DNA of 64,000 nucleotides from Ignelater luminosus. Its lineage: Eukaryota; Arthropoda; Insecta; Coleoptera; Elateridae. Under the pieces are notes generated by a model. That model saw nothing but the letters and a program-made list of their open reading frames with translations. It made no database searches and had not been told where the DNA came from. A program made the position numbers and the translations under genes. The stretch covers positions 74,984 through 138,983 of the forward strand of contig VTPC01090582.1 of assembly GCA_011009095.1 (NCBI GenBank). The letters run 5' to 3'. This document shows positions 59,626-64,000 of the stretch, piece by piece; positions within the stretch are counted from its first letter, which is position 1, and the number at the start of each line of letters is the position of its first letter.

Positions 59626-62600
59626 TTTATTTTAAATCTTCGCCATGTAAGTGTAATATAATACTTAAACAAGAAAAAATGACTGGAAAAATCAAAAATA
59701 GCTTTTTTTTCTGTCATTTAAGCGTAAGTAACTGCAAAGCTTTCTTTAGTACTCTACACGCAAATGCCTAGTTGTTTTGTCGGACTTAAACAGAGCTGTT
59801 TCAAGCAGTATCATCTGGCACAAAAACTTAACTCATCATGTACTACGTATATCATACTAAAAATCGAACAAAAGAATTTTAAGTGGCCTGCTTGAAATGG
59901 AATGCTTTATACGTAGAGAAGAAAAATCAAATTTTCAGTAAGAAAACACCACTTACTGGTGATCATTCGATTCTTTTATTTTTGAAGTAAACATGAAACG
60001 TTTCTATAAATTTATGGAAGTATTTTTTGCATAGTGTTGTTATTCAAGGAAGTTTTTCACATTGCTACAGGAAAATATGGTTTGTAGGAAGTCACAAGAA
60101 TAAATCTTAACAAAACCAATGTTTGTCTTCTCGAGTTTAATTTAATACTCATTAGGTTTTGAACGTAAATTTGGAACGTAGAAACATAAAATTCTGACAT
60201 TTCCTGTTCTTGGCACAAGCTTAGCTGCTGCATTTTATGTACGAGGGTGGCAACCAAATTGCTTGATGGCCCTCGTTAATCGAAGTCGACGGCTGGTCCT
60301 TGTACGTGCTGGTCGCTAAGTTGGTAGAACCTGTCAGGACTCCCCGCTTTGTTTACCGGCCGCCTGTCACCTACAGTTCATAGTGTTTCACAAACTAAAC
60401 CTTCCTCTTTAATATGTCTTGATAATTATTACTGCTTTCTACAGTGTAACAGCAACGGCCACATATTATTCTGCTTTTACAATTAGGTAAATTCCTTTTT
60501 TTCGTAGTTTAAATTGTTACGAAATTAACTGAAACTATAAGTTAGACAAATCTGTCAAAATATTTTTTCTCTACAAATGAAAACAAAAAATTAAAAGAAA
60601 ACCGTGTCGACGTTTTGTTTTGTTAACTCGATGTGCTAGTGCTATTAGTACTTGAAATTTAAATAGGTTATGTTTACACTCCGAATTTAAAATTTAACTC
60701 TTTTCGTTTCATTTTATTGTACATCCAAATTTTTTACTTTTCGACATTCATCATTGTCCTAGTTTTGTGTAGATGATAAAAATGGCACGGAATTTGTACC
60801 ATTGTTTTTTTCAATAAAAATTTGCATCAGAATGAGATGGTGTCTTTCCCGTCAGCTAGTGGCCCGCTGAGTATAAATGGATTTTTGTCAATTGTATATA
60901 TCGGCAAAGTTTTATTGTTTGCTCTGTCCTTCGCTAACTCGCCTACTGAAAAGCTTTGTTTTACATATTATGCATTGTGTGTTTGATCGGATGGAAAGGT
61001 TGAAAGTCATTTAGAAATGTGATTGAACAATAGTAATTTGCTTTTCAGGTTCTGTTTGCGTGGCATATTAAATTTTATATACAGGACGTTTTGGGATTCA
61101 CGAATTTTTCTTATTCCTAGTAAGCTCCATAATTCCATTAGTTATATAAATTTATTCATATCTTTCTGTTTTAATTTCTTCTCTTCCTACCCAACTTTTT
61201 TTCTGATTTTTCCATTAATCTTTTTTTTGTTGAAATTGTTTAAAACAGAGAAGAACCGCCAATCAAAGCGCAAAACAAGTAAAAACCCTCTTGAACATCT
61301 TTCTTGTTAGATTATAAGTTCGTCATTGAAATCATCATCAATCTTCATCTTATTTCAAGGCTGAATCGAAAGACAATCAATGACTTGTATAAATGGAAAA
61401 CGAAAATAGGAAAATCGAATTGCAATAACTCATCAAATCGGTGTCTTATTTTATTTCTACGGGACTAACATCTTTAAGTGTGTTTTCATAGGATTTATAA
61501 TTTTATGTGGTCTTTATTATCATGTAAAATTGTAGAAATATTAATAATTTTGTTGTTTTTTACCTTAGTCCAATTAGTTTACTGCAATGTTCATTTATTT
61601 TGTTTTTACAAATTTTATTAAACGTTTTTGTTCCAAAAACCATTTGAAATAACTTATATTTACAAAATTCACGTTCGCAATCAAGTGAGCATTTGCAAGA
61701 GACTTTCAAGAATCTGAATCTGTGAGAAAAACATTAAAAAACAAAGAAATTTAAATAAATACAAATTTGTCCTTACGATTGAATAGTAGGTTCAGTTCAG
61801 TGTTTAGTTCTATACGAAATTACAATTATTTGAAAAGAAGTAAATATTTCTCAGAATTAAGTGGTTTGCGATTTCTGTTCTACAAAAACAAGAAAGTATG
61901 TGAAAATGGTCGTAACAACAGATTGACTGGACAAAAGCAATGCAAGGAACTCATGGTGAGGCTAAACTGCATTGTAGAAGGTTGGAGTTCATTATTAATT
62001 AACAAACTGTTGACATTGCTTGTTTATTCATTATTATAGAGATGGCGGTTTAACGAATATTAAAAATTAAAAATAAAAATCAATTTATTATTAGTTTATT
62101 GGTAGCAATTTCAAGTTTATATTTCGTATATTGCTCAGTAAAAAAGTAACTAAGAAAAGTGAAAAAGATTAAAGTAAATATTTATTTTTGAATATTTTAA
62201 AAATGATATATAAGGCGCTCAGTAATTTACTTTTTTACGTAAAATCGAACTTATTTAAGATCGAACTTTTAAATCATTCGGCCATGATTTTGTAGTCTTT
62301 GTACCTGAATCTACTACGATATATATAATATAATAAGGATAAAATATACGGTTAGAAGTTTCAAATATAATAAAGAAAAACAAATCTATTACGAATATAG
62401 AAATATGTGTTAATCAAAGAAACGCCATTTAATTTTTAATGAAAGCGATAAACTGCCACTGTGTGTTTTTTAAATAATAAATGGGATTTACGTGAGGAAA
62501 AGGTTCGAAACCCATAAAATATAAATGTAATAGGCTATAATTAAAAAGTTTCTTGATAGTAGTACAAAAGAGATATTATATATTTGTGCTTATTTTGTGA

Positions 62601-62788
62601 AACAATGTTAACATGTCCTATGTTGATTAAAAATATTAGATGAAAATAAATAAACTTTCCCATTTTATTTAGAAAGATTTGTTTTGTTAACAAATCACAA
62701 TAATTAACGTAAAAGGTGGTTAAAAATATTTTTATTTTATTGTTTTAGTTAACGGCATTGGATTGACTTGATGTCAGTATTCATCATA
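59626..62788. other. no recognisable gene
   Basis: A short G+C-richer stretch lies at 60270-60370 and a TATA-like GAGTATAAATGG at about 60869. Neither leads into an identifiable coding region. The 95-codon and 90-codon open frames at 61023 and 61767 look like chance in T-rich or A-rich DNA. Confidence 0.35.
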
Positions 62789-63520
62789 CAGGGTTGCTAA
62801 AAAGTATGGAAACACGATACCCTCGCAGTAACGATAAGTAATAGACAAATAAAATTTGTAACATTTAAAGTAGGTATTTTTTGTCATGTTTTGCGAATGT
62901 AATTAAAAACAAATCTTCAATTGTTTTTTTGTACGGTCGCCATATTGAATTTTTTTAAATAGAACACTTTGTATATGACCCTATATTTGGATAGGGATTT
63001 TTAAGACAAATTCAATGATATAAGGCTTGCTATACTTATCTTGAAAGGTTTTGGAGATAATTGCTATTCTTTTGTCAGGGGTTTCACTATTAAAAAGCAT
63101 GGAAACACGCTGCTCCTGCAAAAACGGTAGGAGATAGACAAATAAAATTTAGAGATCTTAAAGAAAGCATTGTTTGCCATGTCTTGCAAAGAGGATTAAA
63201 ATCAAATCTTCAATTGTTTCTTTCGTACGGCCGCCATCTTGAAATTCTTTAAATGCATCACCCTGTATATGACCCCATATTTCGATGGGGATTTCTAAGG
63301 CAAAATCAACAATATAGGGTTGTTATACTTATCTTAAAAGGTTTTGGAGAAAATCACAATTTAATATGGCGGCCGTACAGAAAAACAATTGAAGATTTGT
63401 TTTTAATTACCTTTGCAAAACATAGCAAAAAATACCTACTTTAAGTCTTCCAAATTTTATTTGTCTATTACTTATGGTTACTGCGAGGGTATCGTGTTTC
63501 CATACTTTTTAGCGACCCTG
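62789..63520. mobile_element. 732-bp compound MITE: two direct units plus one inverted
   Basis: Flanked by TA (62787-62788, 63521-63522), with inverted ends starting CAGGG(T)TGCTAAAAAGTATG. Unit 1 (62789 to about 63080) and unit 2 (about 63081-63345) are diverged direct copies of roughly 275 bp, each including a GCCGCCAT-type block and a TTGTATATGACC/CTGTATATGACC block. A third partial copy (about 63348-63520) is inverted and closer to unit 1, over about 170 bp. There is no ORF. The ends are those of a TA-targeting MITE. Confidence 0.85.
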
Positions 63521-64000
63521 TAGATCTCTTTTTACAATATATGTATGTTTCTAATTTTTTCCTCTAACAAGTTATTCCTAAAGCATAAAAATATGCAAGA
63601 ATATCGGGTTGTCAATGTATTCTTAACAATATTCGCCGTTGTTTTACAAACTTATTAAATTATAACAGAAATTGAGGTGACTTCTTTAATCACGTGAGTA
63701 TATTTAGTATTAATTTCTGCGTAGTCATAGACGACTCATTAACAACATGTAGGTATTAAACAATACTAGTATACAGGAAAAAAACACATTTATTAAACTA
63801 GAACATTATCTTCTCAACTTACCATTACTAAACTACAGCAGGAAAGCATATTTTACAGTTCTCATTTTACTTGTTTTGTTTTCAGATTTTAACTTTACTC
63901 AAAAAAAAAACGTTTTGGTGTGGTTGAGAATATTGTAAATGAAATTATGCAGTGTGAAAAATTTATAAGCGTCTTCCAACAAATAGTTTTACGATGAAAA
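63521..64000. other. no recognisable gene
   Basis: AT-rich sequence up to the window edge; nothing is visible. Confidence 0.4.

Noticed and set aside
60270-60420. G+C-richer stretch considered as a promoter
   Set aside because: No downstream exon or initiator arrangement could be supported.

Overview
The window is eukaryotic nuclear DNA and almost certainly from an insect, possibly a beetle (inference). It is strongly AT-rich, has no operon-like gene packing and is full of decayed transposons of families common in insect genomes. The only host gene I can support is two spliced exons, about 15.3 kb apart, that together encode EGF-like repeats. The spliced protein most resembles the DNER/weary group of Notch-like EGF receptors. 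The rest of that gene lies outside the window or is not visible.

Layout. 1-8122: AT-rich intergenic or intronic DNA with a dead ZBED-type hAT transposase (about 2160-3786), a tRNA-like sequence (about 5878-5946) and unassigned coding-like debris (6420-7095). 8123-8241 and 23528-23681: the two EGF exons. The intron between them holds an internally deleted mariner with clean ends (9388-10059), a full-length but dead mariner (about 10440-11397), a Tc1/mariner-superfamily remnant (12171-12815), two mariner tail fragments, and two ZMYM1-type hAT remnants.

24651-43920: palindromic MITEs (24651-24877, 25010-25712, 35685-36019), an RTE-like non-LTR element lacking most of its reverse transcriptase (28160-29450), a jockey-like LINE interrupted by a dispersed repeat (31140-32870), three copies of that roughly 0.85-kb repeat (32011, 33525, 42977), a decayed transposase-like gene on the minus strand split by a 2327-bp element with 17-bp inverted ends and a perfect 8-bp target duplication (37359-39685), a copia fragment (42425-42840) and a second tRNA-like sequence (43848-43918).

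43921-64000: two more LINE remnants (47190-48140, 52140-53850), a mariner-type element with one open HTH-containing reading frame and intact inverted ends (51019-51769), a transposase-like remnant (54215-54960), a consensus-perfect hammerhead ribozyme paired head-to-head with a degenerate second copy (59413-59625), and a compound three-unit MITE (62789-63520).

The features do not form a pathway. They record nested insertions into and around one long-intron gene. The items most worth following are the hammerhead pair, the 2327-bp element with subterminal direct-repeat arrays, and the short HTH-only mariner ORF.
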